A stretch of 64,000 bases of DNA from Alphaproteobacteria bacterium (GCA_018970445.1 JAGWWF010000002.1:124001-188000), one strand, 5' to 3'; numbered from the stretch's first letter, positions 29,232-38,020 are shown. Program-made: numbers and translations. Notes: generated from the sequence alone by a model not told the origin.

Positions 29232-30025
29232 CAGGCTTCACCGCGCATCAGCCGGCGATAACGCTGGCTGATCACCGTGTGGCAATGCCGGGCCAGCGCC
29301 TTGCGATCGGCAAAATCGGCCGGATCCAGCACATCGTGGAACCAGATATCGGCCCGCACATTGCCCAGTTTCATGAAGGCCAGCGCGTGCGGCCCCAGTT
29401 CGGTATCACCCACCCAGGCCAGATCGGGCAGCTGCCGCCGTGTCACCGGCAGGCCGTTCACGCGCGTATAGGCCAGGGTCACCGGCTGGATGCGCAGGCC
29501 CGGCACATCGGCCACCACGGCAAACAGCGATGATTTGAACGGCCACACGCTCTGCCCGTCGCTGTTGGTGCCTTCGGGAAACAGGATGATGCTGCCGCCG
29601 GCGCGCAGCCGCTCGGCCAGCTCGTCCTTTTGCGCGGCCGTGCTCTGCCGGCGTTCGCGCGCCACATAGACGGTGTGGGCAAAGCTGGCCAGCCAGCCCA
29701 CCGGGCCCCAGCCGCGCACTTCGGATTTGGCAACAAAACTGGCCTTGATGCGCGCGCCCAGCACCGGAATATCCACCCAGCTCAAATGGTTGGCGACAAA
29801 CAGCACCGGGCCCGGCGCGGCCGGTCGGCCATGGGTGTGGATCACCAGCCCCAGCGATCGCGACAGGCCGCGGTGGAACAGCCAGGGGATATAGGGCCGG
29901 TTGCGCAGCGTCAGGGTGCGCAGCAGCATCTCCAGCGGCACGGTGGCCGCCACGGTGGCCACCGCCCCCACGGCCGAACGCAGCGGGCCCAGCCGGCGTT
30001 GCGGGATCGGCCGGCGCGGTGGCAT
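29231..30025 (-). CDS. 1-acyl-sn-glycerol-3-phosphate acyltransferase (PlsC family)
   Basis: 264 residues from the ATG at 30025; the track's start lies within fur. The acyltransferase block I NHLSWVD (HxxxxD) and block [12 protein letters not shown] are present, preceded by a hydrophobic N-terminal anchor. It acylates lysophosphatidic acid to phosphatidic acid at the inner membrane, or is a related lysophospholipid acyltransferase. It lies 13 nt after fur and is coupled to miaB. Confidence 0.9.
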   Translation of the reverse strand: MPPRRPIPQRRLGPLRSAVGAVATVAATVPLEMLLRTLTLRNRPYIPWLFHRGLSRSLGLVIHTHGRPAAPGPVLFVANHLSWVDIPVLGARIKASFVAKSEVRGWGPVGWLASFAHTVYVARERRQSTAAQKDELAERLRAGGSIILFPEGTNSDGQSVWPFKSSLFAVVADVPGLRIQPVTLAYTRVNGLPVTRRQLPDLAWVGDTELGPHALAFMKLGNVRADIWFHDVLDPADFADRKALARHCHTVISQRYRRLMRGEA

Positions 30026-30038
30026 CAGGCCATAGCGC

Positions 30039-30461
30039 TCAGGCCGGTTTCTTGATGGCCTGGGCATAAAGCTCCATGCGGTGATCGACCAGCCGATAAC
30101 CCAGCCGCTCGGCAATGCGGCGTTGCAATTCCTCGATTTCGGGATCGTGAAATTCGATCACGTCGCCGGTGTCGATATCGATCAGATGGTCGTGATGCTC
30201 GTCGCTCACCGTTTCATAACGCGAACGGCCGCCCTGGAATTCGTGCCGTTCCAATATGCCCGATTCCTCGAACAGCTTCACGGTGCGATAGACGGTGGCG
30301 ATGGAAATGCGCGGGTCCACCTCCGCTACGCGGCGGTGCAGCGATTCCACGTCGGGATGATCGGTCACTTCGCCCAGCACGCGGGCGATCACCCGGCGCT
30401 GTTCGGTGATGCGCAGGCCCTTTTTCAGGCACAGCGCCTCGATATCGATGGCAACGCCCAT
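30039..30461 (-). CDS. fur: Fur/Mur family metal-dependent transcriptional regulator
   Basis: 140 residues; AAGAGG precedes the ATG at 30461, and the track's longer start lies in the GC-rich leader. N-terminal winged helix (GLRITEQRRVIARVL, ISIATVYRTVKLFEESG) and dimerisation domain with the metal-binding EHHDHLIDIDTGDVIEFHDPEIE. The CxxC pairs that bind structural zinc in E. coli Fur are missing; the only cysteine is at residue 10. This is usual for alphaproteobacterial Fur/Mur proteins, some of which sense manganese. Head of the fur-plsC-miaB-phoH-ybeY-corC run. Confidence 0.92.
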   Translation of the reverse strand: MGVAIDIEALCLKKGLRITEQRRVIARVLGEVTDHPDVESLHRRVAEVDPRISIATVYRTVKLFEESGILERHEFQGGRSRYETVSDEHHDHLIDIDTGDVIEFHDPEIEELQRRIAERLGYRLVDHRMELYAQAIKKPA

Positions 30462-30656
30462 CCTTGCCTCTTTCGCTTCGCCAGTTGCCGCCTGCCCGCC
30501 CCCTTCAAATAGGCTGCATCCCCGGCCGGGGCAAGCGCCCGCGCTGGGCGCGACCGCCCGAAACGACAATGCCGCCCCCAGGCGACCAAACCGGGGACGG
30601 CAATGCGGGCAGCGTCATCGCGCCGGCCGGCCGATGCCGGGCCAGCGCGTGACGGA
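30462..30656. other. Intergenic region upstream of fur
   Basis: 195 nt between the mucR stop and the fur start, very GC-rich. It contains a 12-bp perfect palindrome CCCCGGCCGGGG (30520-30531) without a following T-run, and a slightly AT-rich patch near 30505-30515 that could belong to the fur promoter. I see no confident terminator or Fur box. Confidence 0.4.
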
Positions 30657-31100
30657 TCAGGCCGGGTTCTTGCGCGGGCGACCGCGCGGCTTTGAGGTAT
30701 TCTTGGTGCCCAGGCCGATCGATTTGGCCAGCGTGCGGCGCTGTTCGGCATAGTTGGGCGCCACCATCGGATAATCGGCCGGCAGGCCCCACTTGGCGCG
30801 ATAATCATCGGGCGTCATGCCATAATGCGTCATCAGATGGCGCTTGAGCATCTTCAGCTTCTTGCCATCTTCCAAACACACGATGAAATCGGGCTTGATC
30901 GACGACCGGATCGATACCGCCGGTTCCTGCTTGGGCAGTTCAGGCACAACCGGTGTGCCCAGCCGCGCCAGCGTGGCATACACGGTTTCAATGACACCCG
31001 ACACATCTTCCGGCGCCACCGTGTTATTGGCGAAATGCGACGCGACAATATCGGCCGTCAACGCCAGCAATTCGGGGTGATTTCCTGCATTTTCCGTCAT
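30657..31100 (-). CDS. MucR/Ros family transcriptional regulator
   Basis: 147 residues from the ATG at 31100 (GAGGA upstream). The Ros/MucR zinc-finger region CLEDGKKLKMLKRHLMTHYGMT shows one Cys and the two His ligands, with Asp in the second Cys position as in many MucR proteins. It is followed by the invariant WGLPADYPMVAPNYAEQR. The tail KPRGRPRKNPA contains a GRP core like a eukaryotic AT-hook. MucR proteins are H-NS-like silencers and cell-cycle regulators that bind AT-rich DNA. Confidence 0.93.
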   Translation of the reverse strand: MTENAGNHPELLALTADIVASHFANNTVAPEDVSGVIETVYATLARLGTPVVPELPKQEPAVSIRSSIKPDFIVCLEDGKKLKMLKRHLMTHYGMTPDDYRAKWGLPADYPMVAPNYAEQRRTLAKSIGLGTKNTSKPRGRPRKNPA

Positions 31101-31200
31101 GACTAATCCTCGACCCTTGGTAACACATACGCAGCGACCATCACTGCGCCGGTCATTCCTGAACTTCGCTTCAACAATATGCAATCAAAATTTGATCCAT
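31101..31200 (-). promoter_or_regulatory. AT-rich upstream region of mucR
   Basis: The 100 nt between rimI and mucR include an AT-rich island (about 31170-31200, with CAATATGCAATCAAAATTTG) that stands out in this GC-rich window. It is a plausible mucR promoter and, since MucR-type proteins bind AT-rich DNA and often autoregulate, a plausible self-binding site. Inference from composition only. Confidence 0.4.
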
Positions 31201-31701
31201 TTACTTGTGCAGTGCAACACGCATGGTAATTGCTGCCCGCTTGCTGCCATCTTTGCCATTATAATAATCACGGCGACGGCCAACCTGGGCAAAGCCGGCA
31301 CTGCCATACAGATGCAGGGCTGCCACATTGTCTTCGCGCACTTCCAGAAACAGCGCCTCTGCTCCGCGCGCCGATGCCTCGTCTTGGGCATGGGCCAGCA
31401 GGCGGGCGGCAATGCCGCGCCGGCGCTGGGCAGGGTCCACCGCGATCAGCAGCAGCTCCACCTCCGGCCCCAGCGATCGGCACAGGCTGAACCCGGTCGC
31501 CACCGCCCCGGCCAGCGCCAGCCGCGCCCACACGCCCGGCATCACCAGCGTGCCCGCCAGCTGCGCTGTCGACCAGCCTTCGCCATACATGGGATCAAAA
31601 CCGACGTGCATCACCGCCATCATCGCATCCAGGTGGCGCAGATCGGCCGCCACGATTGCACAAATGGGGGGGGCACAGGCGGGGGGAGTCAACTTGTCCA
31701 C
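31201..31701 (-). CDS. RimI-like GNAT N-acetyltransferase
   Basis: 166 residues from a GTG at 31701. The acetyl-CoA binding motif VDPAQRRRGIAARLLAHAQDEA (Q/RxxGxG/A type) is at about residues 90-110, with LEVREDNVAALHLYGSAGF the typical RimI motif B. RimI acetylates the N-terminal residue of ribosomal protein S18. It sits 18 nt after tsaB, the usual tsaB-rimI partnership. No obvious ribosome site, so translation may depend on tsaB. Confidence 0.87.
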   Translation of the reverse strand: MDKLTPPACAPPICAIVAADLRHLDAMMAVMHVGFDPMYGEGWSTAQLAGTLVMPGVWARLALAGAVATGFSLCRSLGPEVELLLIAVDPAQRRRGIAARLLAHAQDEASARGAEALFLEVREDNVAALHLYGSAGFAQVGRRRDYYNGKDGSKRAAITMRVALHK

Positions 31702-31719
31702 GGCGGATGATTATTCGGC

Positions 31720-32283
31720 TCAATCCCCGGCGTAAAGCGCCTGCGGCGGCAGCAGCGCCGCGGCCGGCACCCGCCCGGCCATGGCCGCATCGGGATGATC
31801 GCCATGCAGCGCGGCGCGGCCCCACAGCGCCGCACCGGCACCGGCCAGCGCCACGCCATCATCGGCCGGCCCCGCCACCAGGCCATGGCCACCGGCCAGC
31901 AGATCAGGGCCCAGCCGCGCGCCCGCCACCTGGCCGCGCCCGGCATCGATCAGCGCCCACACGCATGCCAGCGCCGGATCGCTGGCAAAGGCCTGGGCCG
32001 CCACCAGCGCCAGCGCCGACAGGCCGTGCACCGGCACGCCCCAGGCCAGCCCCAGCGCACGCGCCGCCGCAATGCCGATGCGGATGCCGGTGTAACTGCC
32101 CGGCCCGACATCCACCAGGATGCGATCGGGCCGCCGCCCGGCCAGCAGCGCCGCCACGCGCGGCACCAGCGCTTCGGCATGGCCGCGCCCGATCACGTCA
32201 TGATGGCGGGCCAGCACCTTTGGCCCGTCCACCAGCGCGATGGACAGGGCGGGCGAGGATGTGGAGATAGCCAGCGTCGTCAC
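31720..32283 (-). CDS. tsaB: tRNA N6-threonylcarbamoyladenosine biosynthesis protein TsaB
   Basis: 187 residues from a GTG at 32283 that overlaps the nitroreductase stop (GTGA). N-terminal LAISTSSPALSIALVDG and VDVGPGSYTGIRIGIAAARALGLAWGVP are TsaB signatures of the ASKHA fold. It partners TsaD in t6A37 formation on ANN-decoding tRNAs. It is shorter than E. coli TsaB at the C-terminus, within the range for alphaproteobacteria. Confidence 0.93.
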   Translation of the reverse strand: MTTLAISTSSPALSIALVDGPKVLARHHDVIGRGHAEALVPRVAALLAGRRPDRILVDVGPGSYTGIRIGIAAARALGLAWGVPVHGLSALALVAAQAFASDPALACVWALIDAGRGQVAGARLGPDLLAGGHGLVAGPADDGVALAGAGAALWGRAALHGDHPDAAMAGRVPAAALLPPQALYAGD

Positions 32284-32873
32284 AGGATGCGCGCGGCATC
32301 CTCGAACGACAGCCGCGGCAGGCGCGGGAACAGGCCTTCGCCCGTGCCCTTGCCGATGGAACAGATGAAGTTGGTTTCAACGCCGCTGTCGCCCCAGAAG
32401 GCGGCATCCACCCCGGCCTTGTCAAAGCCCGACATCGGCCCGGTATCCCAACCCAGCGCGCGCGCCGCCATGATCAGCCAGGCCCCCTGCAGCGCGCTAT
32501 TGCGAAAGGCTGTCTCGCGGGCCAGATCGGCGTTGCCGCTGAACCACGGCCGCGCATCGACATGCGGGAACAGTTCGGGCAGCCGGTCGTAAAACCTGGG
32601 ATCAAAACCGATGATCACGGTGACAGGGGCGGCCCGCACCTTGGGCGCATTGGCGGCACTGACCAGCCCGGCGAGTTTCTCGCGGGCATCGACCGAATGG
32701 CAGAAGATGAAGCGCGCCGGCGACCCATTGGCCGATGTGGGGCCCAGTTTCACCAGATCATAAAGCTGGCGCAGATCGGCTGGCGAAACCGGCGTGTCGT
32801 CCCAGCCATAATGGGTGCGGGCAGCGGTGAACAGCTGCGCCAACGCTTCATCATCCAGCGGCAGGCCGGCCAT
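32280..32873 (-). CDS. Nitroreductase family protein (malonic semialdehyde reductase/RutE-like)
   Basis: 197 residues. LYDLVKLGPTSANGSPARF is the FMN-binding loop typical of RutE/YdfG-like nitroreductases, and GWDTGPMSGFDKAGVDAAFW the matching C-terminal segment. RutE reduces malonic semialdehyde in pyrimidine catabolism, but no other rut gene is visible here, so only the family is secure. Three nt after the nifU-like gene and overlapping tsaB. Confidence 0.85.
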   Translation of the reverse strand: MAGLPLDDEALAQLFTAARTHYGWDDTPVSPADLRQLYDLVKLGPTSANGSPARFIFCHSVDAREKLAGLVSAANAPKVRAAPVTVIIGFDPRFYDRLPELFPHVDARPWFSGNADLARETAFRNSALQGAWLIMAARALGWDTGPMSGFDKAGVDAAFWGDSGVETNFICSIGKGTGEGLFPRLPRLSFEDAARIL

Positions 32874-32875
32874 GA

Positions 32876-33430
32876 TCAGATCGACCGCACTTCGGTGACT
32901 TCGGGCACATAATATTTCAGCAGCGATTCAATGCCCATCTTCAGCGTCATCGTGCTCGACGGGCAGCCGGAACAGGCACCCTGCATTTCCAGGAACACCG
33001 TGCCCTGGCGAAAGCCGCGATACACGATGTCGCCGCCGTCTTCGGCCACTTGCGGGCGCACGCGGGTTTCGATCAACTCGCGGATCTGCAGCACGATTTC
33101 GGCATCGGCGGGATCATCATCGGTGGCGGCTTCGGCCACCGTGCCGGTGAACAGCGGCGCGCCGCTGGTGAAATGATCGACCAGCACACCCAGAATCTGC
33201 GGCTTGAGTTCCGGCCAGTCGCTGCCGGCCGGATCGCGGGTGACCGAGACGAAATCATAACCGAAGAACACCCGCGTGACATCGCCCAGCGCAAACAGCG
33301 CCGCCCCCAGCGGAGAGGCTTCGGCCACCTCGGCCGTGGCCAGATCAACACCGTCGCCGCCGGTCACTTTCTGGCCGGGGCGGAACATCAGGGTCAGCGG
33401 GTTGGGGGTCTGTTCGGTTTCGATGAACAT
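32876..33430 (-). CDS. NifU/NfuA family Fe-S cluster carrier
   Basis: 184 residues. N-terminal Nfu domain (MFIETEQTPNPLTLMFRPG) and C-terminal NifU-like domain with the cluster-binding CSGC motif (GACSGCPSSTMTLKMGIESLL). It delivers 4Fe-4S clusters to apo-proteins; MiaB downstream in the same cluster is a possible client, though this is inference. First gene of the nifU-nitroreductase-tsaB-rimI cluster. Confidence 0.93.
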   Translation of the reverse strand: MFIETEQTPNPLTLMFRPGQKVTGGDGVDLATAEVAEASPLGAALFALGDVTRVFFGYDFVSVTRDPAGSDWPELKPQILGVLVDHFTSGAPLFTGTVAEAATDDDPADAEIVLQIRELIETRVRPQVAEDGGDIVYRGFRQGTVFLEMQGACSGCPSSTMTLKMGIESLLKYYVPEVTEVRSI

Positions 33431-33520
33431 GGCGGCATCCTCGCGATTTGCGCTGCCGCTATGGCGCAGCCGCGCCGCCGCTTCAAGCCAAATCAGACAA
33501 TTTCCATCCTGTTTGCGCGG

Positions 33521-33985
33521 TCAGGCGATCGTCGCCAGCCGCTCCGGCTCCAGCCCGCCCGGCACCAGCATCAGCACGCACGGCAGGCCGCCGGCACGTT
33601 CACCGGCAAAGAAACTCACCAGCGGGCCCGGCGTGCCGCGACTGGCGGTGCCCAGCACCAGGGCGCGGATGCCGGGATTGTCCTTCACATGCGCCAGGAT
33701 CACCGCGGCCGGCTCGCCTTCCAGCACGGTGATCGCCGGGCGGCTGCCGGCCGCGGCCGCCGCCTCCCCGGCCAGCTGTTCCAGCAGCGCCTGGGCCTCG
33801 TCCCGCGCTTCGGCGGCCATCACGCTTTGCAGCGCACCGAAATGCATGAATTCGGTGGGGCGCACCACGCTGATCAGCCGCACATCGGCACCCACATGCG
33901 CCGCGCGCAGCACGGCAAAGCGCATCGCCACCCGGCTTTCCGGGCTGTCGTCGATGACAACCAGATAGGTGGCGGCTTCGTGCAT
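33521..33985 (-). CDS. Universal stress protein family protein
   Basis: 154 residues. YLVVIDDSPESRVAMRFAVLRAAHVGADVRLISVV is the UspA N-terminal beta-alpha unit. The C-terminal ALVLGTASRGTPGPLVSFFAGERAG corresponds to the ATP-binding GxxG-9x-G(S/T) region, with the final Ser-Val partly degenerate. Role in stress survival is unknown in detail. Stands alone between the nifU-like and methyltransferase genes. Confidence 0.87.
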   Translation of the reverse strand: MHEAATYLVVIDDSPESRVAMRFAVLRAAHVGADVRLISVVRPTEFMHFGALQSVMAAEARDEAQALLEQLAGEAAAAAGSRPAITVLEGEPAAVILAHVKDNPGIRALVLGTASRGTPGPLVSFFAGERAGGLPCVLMLVPGGLEPERLATIA

Positions 33986-34001
33986 GATGAAAGCCTAGGC
34001 C

Positions 34002-34820
34002 TCACAATTTGCGCGTCAAGGCCGCCGCCAGGCTGGTGGTGGCGCTGCCCGGCGCCTTGGGCGTCGGCTGGCCGGGGCCGGGGGCCCAGCCGGCAACATG
34101 GATGATCTCCACCGTCACCGCCGTCTTGCCATCCTGGGCCATGGCGGCAAAGCGGCGGGCCGCATCCATCAGCACATCGCGGCGCAGCGGCCGGCGCGTG
34201 CGCAGCACCGATCGGGCGCCCATCGCGGAGAGATCGTCCAGCAGGCCGAACAGGCTGGCATAGCGCAGCTGCACCCGCTCCACATCGGCCACCGGCATGG
34301 CAAAGCCGGCGCGGCCCAGCAGGCCGGCGGCCGCGCTGGCCTCCACCATCGGGGCCGTGTGGCTGCCGGCGCCGCCGCAGATCGCGGCTTCGGCCTCCAG
34401 CAGACAGGCGCGCAGTTCCACCAGGCTCAGGCCGCCCACGAAGCTGGCGACGAACAGGCCATCGGGGCGCAGCACGCGGCGGATGCCGGCCAGCGCGCCG
34501 GGCAGATCATTGACTGTGGTGAGCGCCGCCGCCGACACGACCAGATCAAAACTGGCATCGGCAAAGGGCAGGGCGGCTTCATCGGCCACGATCATGGTTC
34601 CGGCCACCGGCGACAGGGATGCCGCCACCGCGCCCGGCCAGGCGGGCACAGGGCCGCCCAGATCGAGCACGGAATCGAACGATCTTGCCACCAGGGCCAC
34701 GCGTTCGCGCAGCTCCTCCACCATCGCTGCATGCAGGAAATCCACCGCGGCAAAGCCCGGCGCCGCGCGGGCATGGCGACGGCGGCGCAGCGCCGCGTCA
34801 AAGGGCAGGGCATCGACCAT
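34002..34820 (-). CDS. Class I SAM-dependent methyltransferase (NDUFAF5/BioC-like)
   Basis: 272 residues from ATG 34820, which has AAAGGGGG immediately upstream; the track's longer start is rejected. N-terminal FDAALRRRRHARAA is typical of the NDUFAF5-like alphaproteobacterial family. The SAM motif is VLDLGGPVPAWPGA, then LPFADASFDLVVSAAALTTVNDLPGAL and FVASFVGGLSLVELR. NDUFAF5 hydroxylates a complex I subunit in mitochondria; the bacterial role is unproven. The third glycine position of motif I (GGP) is unusual. Divergent from comF. Confidence 0.82.
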   Translation of the reverse strand: MVDALPFDAALRRRRHARAAPGFAAVDFLHAAMVEELRERVALVARSFDSVLDLGGPVPAWPGAVAASLSPVAGTMIVADEAALPFADASFDLVVSAAALTTVNDLPGALAGIRRVLRPDGLFVASFVGGLSLVELRACLLEAEAAICGGAGSHTAPMVEASAAAGLLGRAGFAMPVADVERVQLRYASLFGLLDDLSAMGARSVLRTRRPLRRDVLMDAARRFAAMAQDGKTAVTVEIIHVAGWAPGPGQPTPKAPGSATTSLAAALTRKL

Positions 34821-34862
34821 GGCCCCCTTTACGGCAGCCGCCTGCGGGCGCAAGCTTGTGCG

Positions 34863-35612
34863 ATGGCCATCGCACTCCTTGCGCCGTTGTCAGGGCTGGT
34901 CGATCTGGTGCTGCCACCGCGCTGCCCCGGCTGCGGAGAGATCGTGGACGGGGATGATCGCTTTTGCGCCAACTGTTTCAATCAACTGGCCTTTCTGGGG
35001 CCGCCGCAATGCGCCTGCTGCGGCCTGCCGCTGCCGCACGAAGGCGATGCCGCCGCCCGCTGCGGTGCCTGCCTGGCCGAACCGCCGGCCTATGCCCGCG
35101 CCCGCGCGCCCTTTGCCTATGGTGGCCCGGCCCGCACCGTGGTGCTGGCGCTGAAACACGGCCGTCGCCTGCACCTGGCCCGGTTGATGGCCCGCGCCAT
35201 GCTGCGCAGCAATGGCCCGCTGCCCGATGATGCGGTGATCGTGCCGGTGCCATCCCACGCCTGGCGACTGTGGCAACGTGGTTTCAATCAGGCCGTTGAA
35301 ATCGCACGACAAATATCGCGCCAATCCGGCCGGCCGCTGGCCGTGGACGCGCTTGACCGCATCAAGCCGACGCCCAGCACCAAGGGCCTGACCCGCAAGG
35401 CGCGCATCAGGAATGTGCAAGGCGCCTTCAAGGTTGCCCGCCCCGAGGCCATCGCCGGGCGGACGGTCGTGCTGGTCGACGATGTGATGACCACCGGCGC
35501 AACCGTATCAGCCTGCGCTGCGAAACTGGCAAAAGCCGGAGCGCGACATGTGGAGGTCTTGACCTATGCCCGCACCTTGCGCGAGGGGCAGGGGAATTTT
35601 GCATTTTCGTGA
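34863..35612 (+). CDS. ComF family protein (phosphoribosyltransferase fold)
   Basis: 249 residues from ATG 34863; the track's start over the methyltransferase is a shadow. N-terminal double zinc-binding segment (CPGCGEIVDGDDRFCANC, CACCGLPLP, CGACL) and a C-terminal PRTase motif VVLVDDVMTTGATVSACAAKL. Family members link to competence or DNA repair; the biochemical role is unclear. The divergent methyltransferase and downstream grxC, nitrilase and DUF1178 form the common alphaproteobacterial neighbourhood. Confidence 0.93.
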   Translation: MAIALLAPLSGLVDLVLPPRCPGCGEIVDGDDRFCANCFNQLAFLGPPQCACCGLPLPHEGDAAARCGACLAEPPAYARARAPFAYGGPARTVVLALKHGRRLHLARLMARAMLRSNGPLPDDAVIVPVPSHAWRLWQRGFNQAVEIARQISRQSGRPLAVDALDRIKPTPSTKGLTRKARIRNVQGAFKVARPEAIAGRTVVLVDDVMTTGATVSACAAKLAKAGARHVEVLTYARTLREGQGNFAFS

Positions 35613-35627
35613 ACGATGGTGGGACAT

Positions 35628-35885
35628 ATGGCCAGGGTCGAAATCTACACAAAATTCCTCTGCCCCTATTGCACGCGGGCCAAGGCGCTGCTGAACGGCA
35701 AGGGCGTTGCCTTTGAAGAGATTGACATTTCCACCGGCGGCCCGCGCCGCGCCGAAATGCTGGAGCGGACGGGCGGCCGTCAGACCGTGCCGCAAATCTT
35801 CATCAACGGCCAGCATGTCGGCGGCTGCGACGACGTGCACGCGCTTGATCGCGCCGGCAGGCTGGACCCGCTGCTCGCCGCATGA
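35628..35885 (+). CDS. grxC: Glutaredoxin 3
   Basis: 85 residues from ATG 35628 (GGTGGGAC upstream), preferred over ATG 35616. Active site CPYC at residues 12-15, with TVPQIFING (cis-Pro) and GGCDD as the glutathione-binding motifs. A dithiol glutaredoxin reducing disulfides with glutathione. Its stop overlaps the nitrilase start (ATGA), and it follows comF by 15 nt. Confidence 0.95.
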   Translation: MARVEIYTKFLCPYCTRAKALLNGKGVAFEEIDISTGGPRRAEMLERTGGRQTVPQIFINGQHVGGCDDVHALDRAGRLDPLLAA

Positions 35886-36703
35886 CGCTGACCATCGGCC
35901 TTGTTCAGACCACAACCGGCATCGATCCGGCGGTCGAGGCCGGGGCGCTGTCTGCCCGCATCGCCGATGCGGCTGCGCAGGGCGCCAGGTTGATTTTCAC
36001 CCCGGAAATGAGCGGCTTGCTTGATCGCGACCGTGCCCGTGCGGCCGGCCGCATCTGCGCCGAAGCGGATGATCCAGTGCTCGCCGCGGTGCGCAATGCC
36101 GCGGCCAGGGCGGGCGTCTGGGTGCAGCTGGGCAGCCTGGCGCTCAAAGGGCCGCGCGAAAAATTCGTCAATCGCGGCTTTCTCATCAGCCCGAACGGCG
36201 ACATCGCTGCCCGCTATGCGAAGATCCACCTGTTCGACGTCGCCCTGGGCAGTGAAAGCTGGCGTGAATCAGCGGCTTACGAGGCCGGTACAGACGCCGT
36301 GGTCGCCGCCACGCCGTGGGGCGGCCTGGGCCTGACCATCTGTTATGATCTGCGCTTTCCAGCGCTGCACCGCGCGCTGGCCACGGCGGGAGCGGCAATC
36401 CTTTCGGTGCCGGCTGCCTTCACCCGCCCCACCGGGCAGGCGCACTGGCATGTGCTGCTGCGCGCCCGTGCCATCGAAACCGGCTGCTTCGTCGTCGCCG
36501 CCGCCCAAACCGGTGCGCATCAGGACGGCCGTGCCACCTACGGCCACAGCCTGGTGGTGGCGCCCTGGGGCGAGGTGCTGCTCGACATGGGCGAAGAGCC
36601 CGGCATCGGCCTTGCCACCCTCGATCTCGACCAGGTGGCCATCGCCCGATCGAAGGTGCCGGCGCTTGAACATGCCCGGCCATTCCGGATCGTGGCACCA
36701 TGA
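35882..36703 (+). CDS. Carbon-nitrogen hydrolase (Nit1/deaminated glutathione amidase-like)
   Basis: 273 residues. Catalytic triad Glu42 (TPEMSG), Lys near 114 (AKIHLFDV) and Cys near 154 (TICYDLRFP). FPALHRAL, RARAIETGCFVVAAAQ and GHSLVVAPWG are typical of the Nit1/NitFhit branch, which removes deaminated glutathione; the pairing with grxC fits a glutathione-related role. Coupled by ATGA overlaps to grxC before and DUF1178 after. Confidence 0.92.
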   Translation: MTLTIGLVQTTTGIDPAVEAGALSARIADAAAQGARLIFTPEMSGLLDRDRARAAGRICAEADDPVLAAVRNAAARAGVWVQLGSLALKGPREKFVNRGFLISPNGDIAARYAKIHLFDVALGSESWRESAAYEAGTDAVVAATPWGGLGLTICYDLRFPALHRALATAGAAILSVPAAFTRPTGQAHWHVLLRARAIETGCFVVAAAQTGAHQDGRATYGHSLVVAPWGEVLLDMGEEPGIGLATLDLDQVAIARSKVPALEHARPFRIVAP

Positions 36704-37122
36704 TCGTCTATGATCTGCTGTGCGACCGCGCCCACCGTTTCGAAGCCTGGTTCGGTTCGGCGAGCGACTATGATGATCAACAGGCGCGCGGACTGCTGGA
36801 ATGTCCGCTGTGCGCCTCGAAATCCATCGGCAAGGCGGTGATGGCGCCCGCCGTTCCGGCCAAATCCAACCAGAAGACCAGCAGCCACAGCCTGGCCAAT
36901 GATGATCCGCTGGCGCGCCTGTTGCAGTTGCAACGCCAGTTCGAAGCGCAAAGCGACTATGTCGGTGATCGCTTTGCGCAAGAGGCCCGCGCCATCCACG
37001 AAAGCGGTGTTGCCCGCAGCGTGCATGGTGAGGCCAGCGCCGAGGAGGTGAAGTCCCTGCGCGAAGACGGCGTGCCCCTGCTGCCCCTGCCTTTCCGCCC
37101 GCGCGCCCGATCGGACGCCTGA
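36700..37122 (+). CDS. DUF1178 family protein
   Basis: 140 residues. N-terminal zinc-ribbon-like MIVYDLLCDRAHRFEAWF with a second pair CPLCAS, a variable middle, and the conserved end FAQEARAIHESGVARSVHGEASAEEVKSLREDGVPLLPLP. Function unknown; conserved in alphaproteobacteria next to the Nit1-like hydrolase and grxC, as here. Overlaps the nitrilase by 4 nt. Confidence 0.93.
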   Translation: MIVYDLLCDRAHRFEAWFGSASDYDDQQARGLLECPLCASKSIGKAVMAPAVPAKSNQKTSSHSLANDDPLARLLQLQRQFEAQSDYVGDRFAQEARAIHESGVARSVHGEASAEEVKSLREDGVPLLPLPFRPRARSDA

Positions 37123-37200
37123 CTGTCCGAAATCTACAAAACCCCGGCCAGAGCGATACCTAGACTTTGCGTCTTGTCATGTACTCCGGGGGGATTCTTC

Positions 37201-37986
37201 ATGCGCCTGCTCACATTTGCCTTTGCTTCATTGGCCCTGGCCGCGCCCGCTTCAGCGGCAGTGGTGGCCTCCAGCCTGCCGTTCAACGGGACAACAGCCT
37301 GGAGCACCGTCATTTTTGGCGGCACCAACATGAGCAACAATGGTGTCACCACCACCATGACCACCACCAACGGCCAAGGCATCTGGTTTGGCTGGCGCTC
37401 GGCAGCGCCGCCCTCCTGGTCTCCGGCCGGCAATGCCCAAGGCAATTATTTCAGCATGACCTTCTCGCTGTCGGCCACGGCGCGGGACTGGTCGGCCTAT
37501 TTCTACGACGGCACTCGCTATGCCGTGATGATCTTCAATCCCACCTTTGGCTGCAACGGAAACTTCAGTGAATGCAGCGGTGCACCCTACAACAATGGGG
37601 TCTCGCTCTATCGCGCCGATGGCTTGAATTAGCTGGTTGAAACCTTCGTTCCATTGAATCTCACGCAGCACACCACGGTGGAATTCCTGCTGAAGGGCAG
37701 CAACGTCGATTATCGCATCAACGGCACACGTTATGCCGGCACCGCCCAGCAGGCGGGGTTTGGGCCGTTGCTGGTGGTGGGGGATGGCAGCGCCACCACC
37801 CGCACTGGCAGCGGCAGCATGTTTGTCCACGATGTGCTGTTCGAAACGGCGCCCGCTGCCACCAGTCTGCCACCACTGGGCGGCGTGCCGGAACCGGCCA
37901 GTTGGGCGATGCTGCTCACCGGCTTCGGCCTGATCGGTGCGATCAGACGCCATCGCCGCCAGCGCTGGACCCAAGTTTCCGCTTGA
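37201..37986 (+). pseudogene. PEPxxWA-CTERM secreted protein interrupted by an in-frame amber codon
   Basis: ATG 37201 follows GGGGGGA and begins a signal peptide (MRLLTFAFASLALAAPASAA). Translation stops at TAG 37630-37632 after 143 codons, yet the same frame continues without a break as LVETFVPLNLTQ and ends in a complete PEP-CTERM sorting tail, VPEPASWAMLLTGFGLIGAI followed by RRHRR. One base change would restore a single protein of about 261 residues. PEP-CTERM proteins are exported, sorted by exosortase and often tied to exopolysaccharide. The break may be a real nonsense mutation, a sequencing error or readthrough; the track lists the two parts as separate ORFs. Confidence 0.85.
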
Positions 37987-38020
37987 ATCTCGCCGCCGGC
38001 CATGGCTGTGAGGGCCCTGC

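Noticed and set aside
30520-30531. CCCCGGCCGGGG palindrome as a terminator after mucR
   Set aside because: No loop and no T-run follows on the minus strand; such palindromes are frequent by chance in GC-rich DNA.
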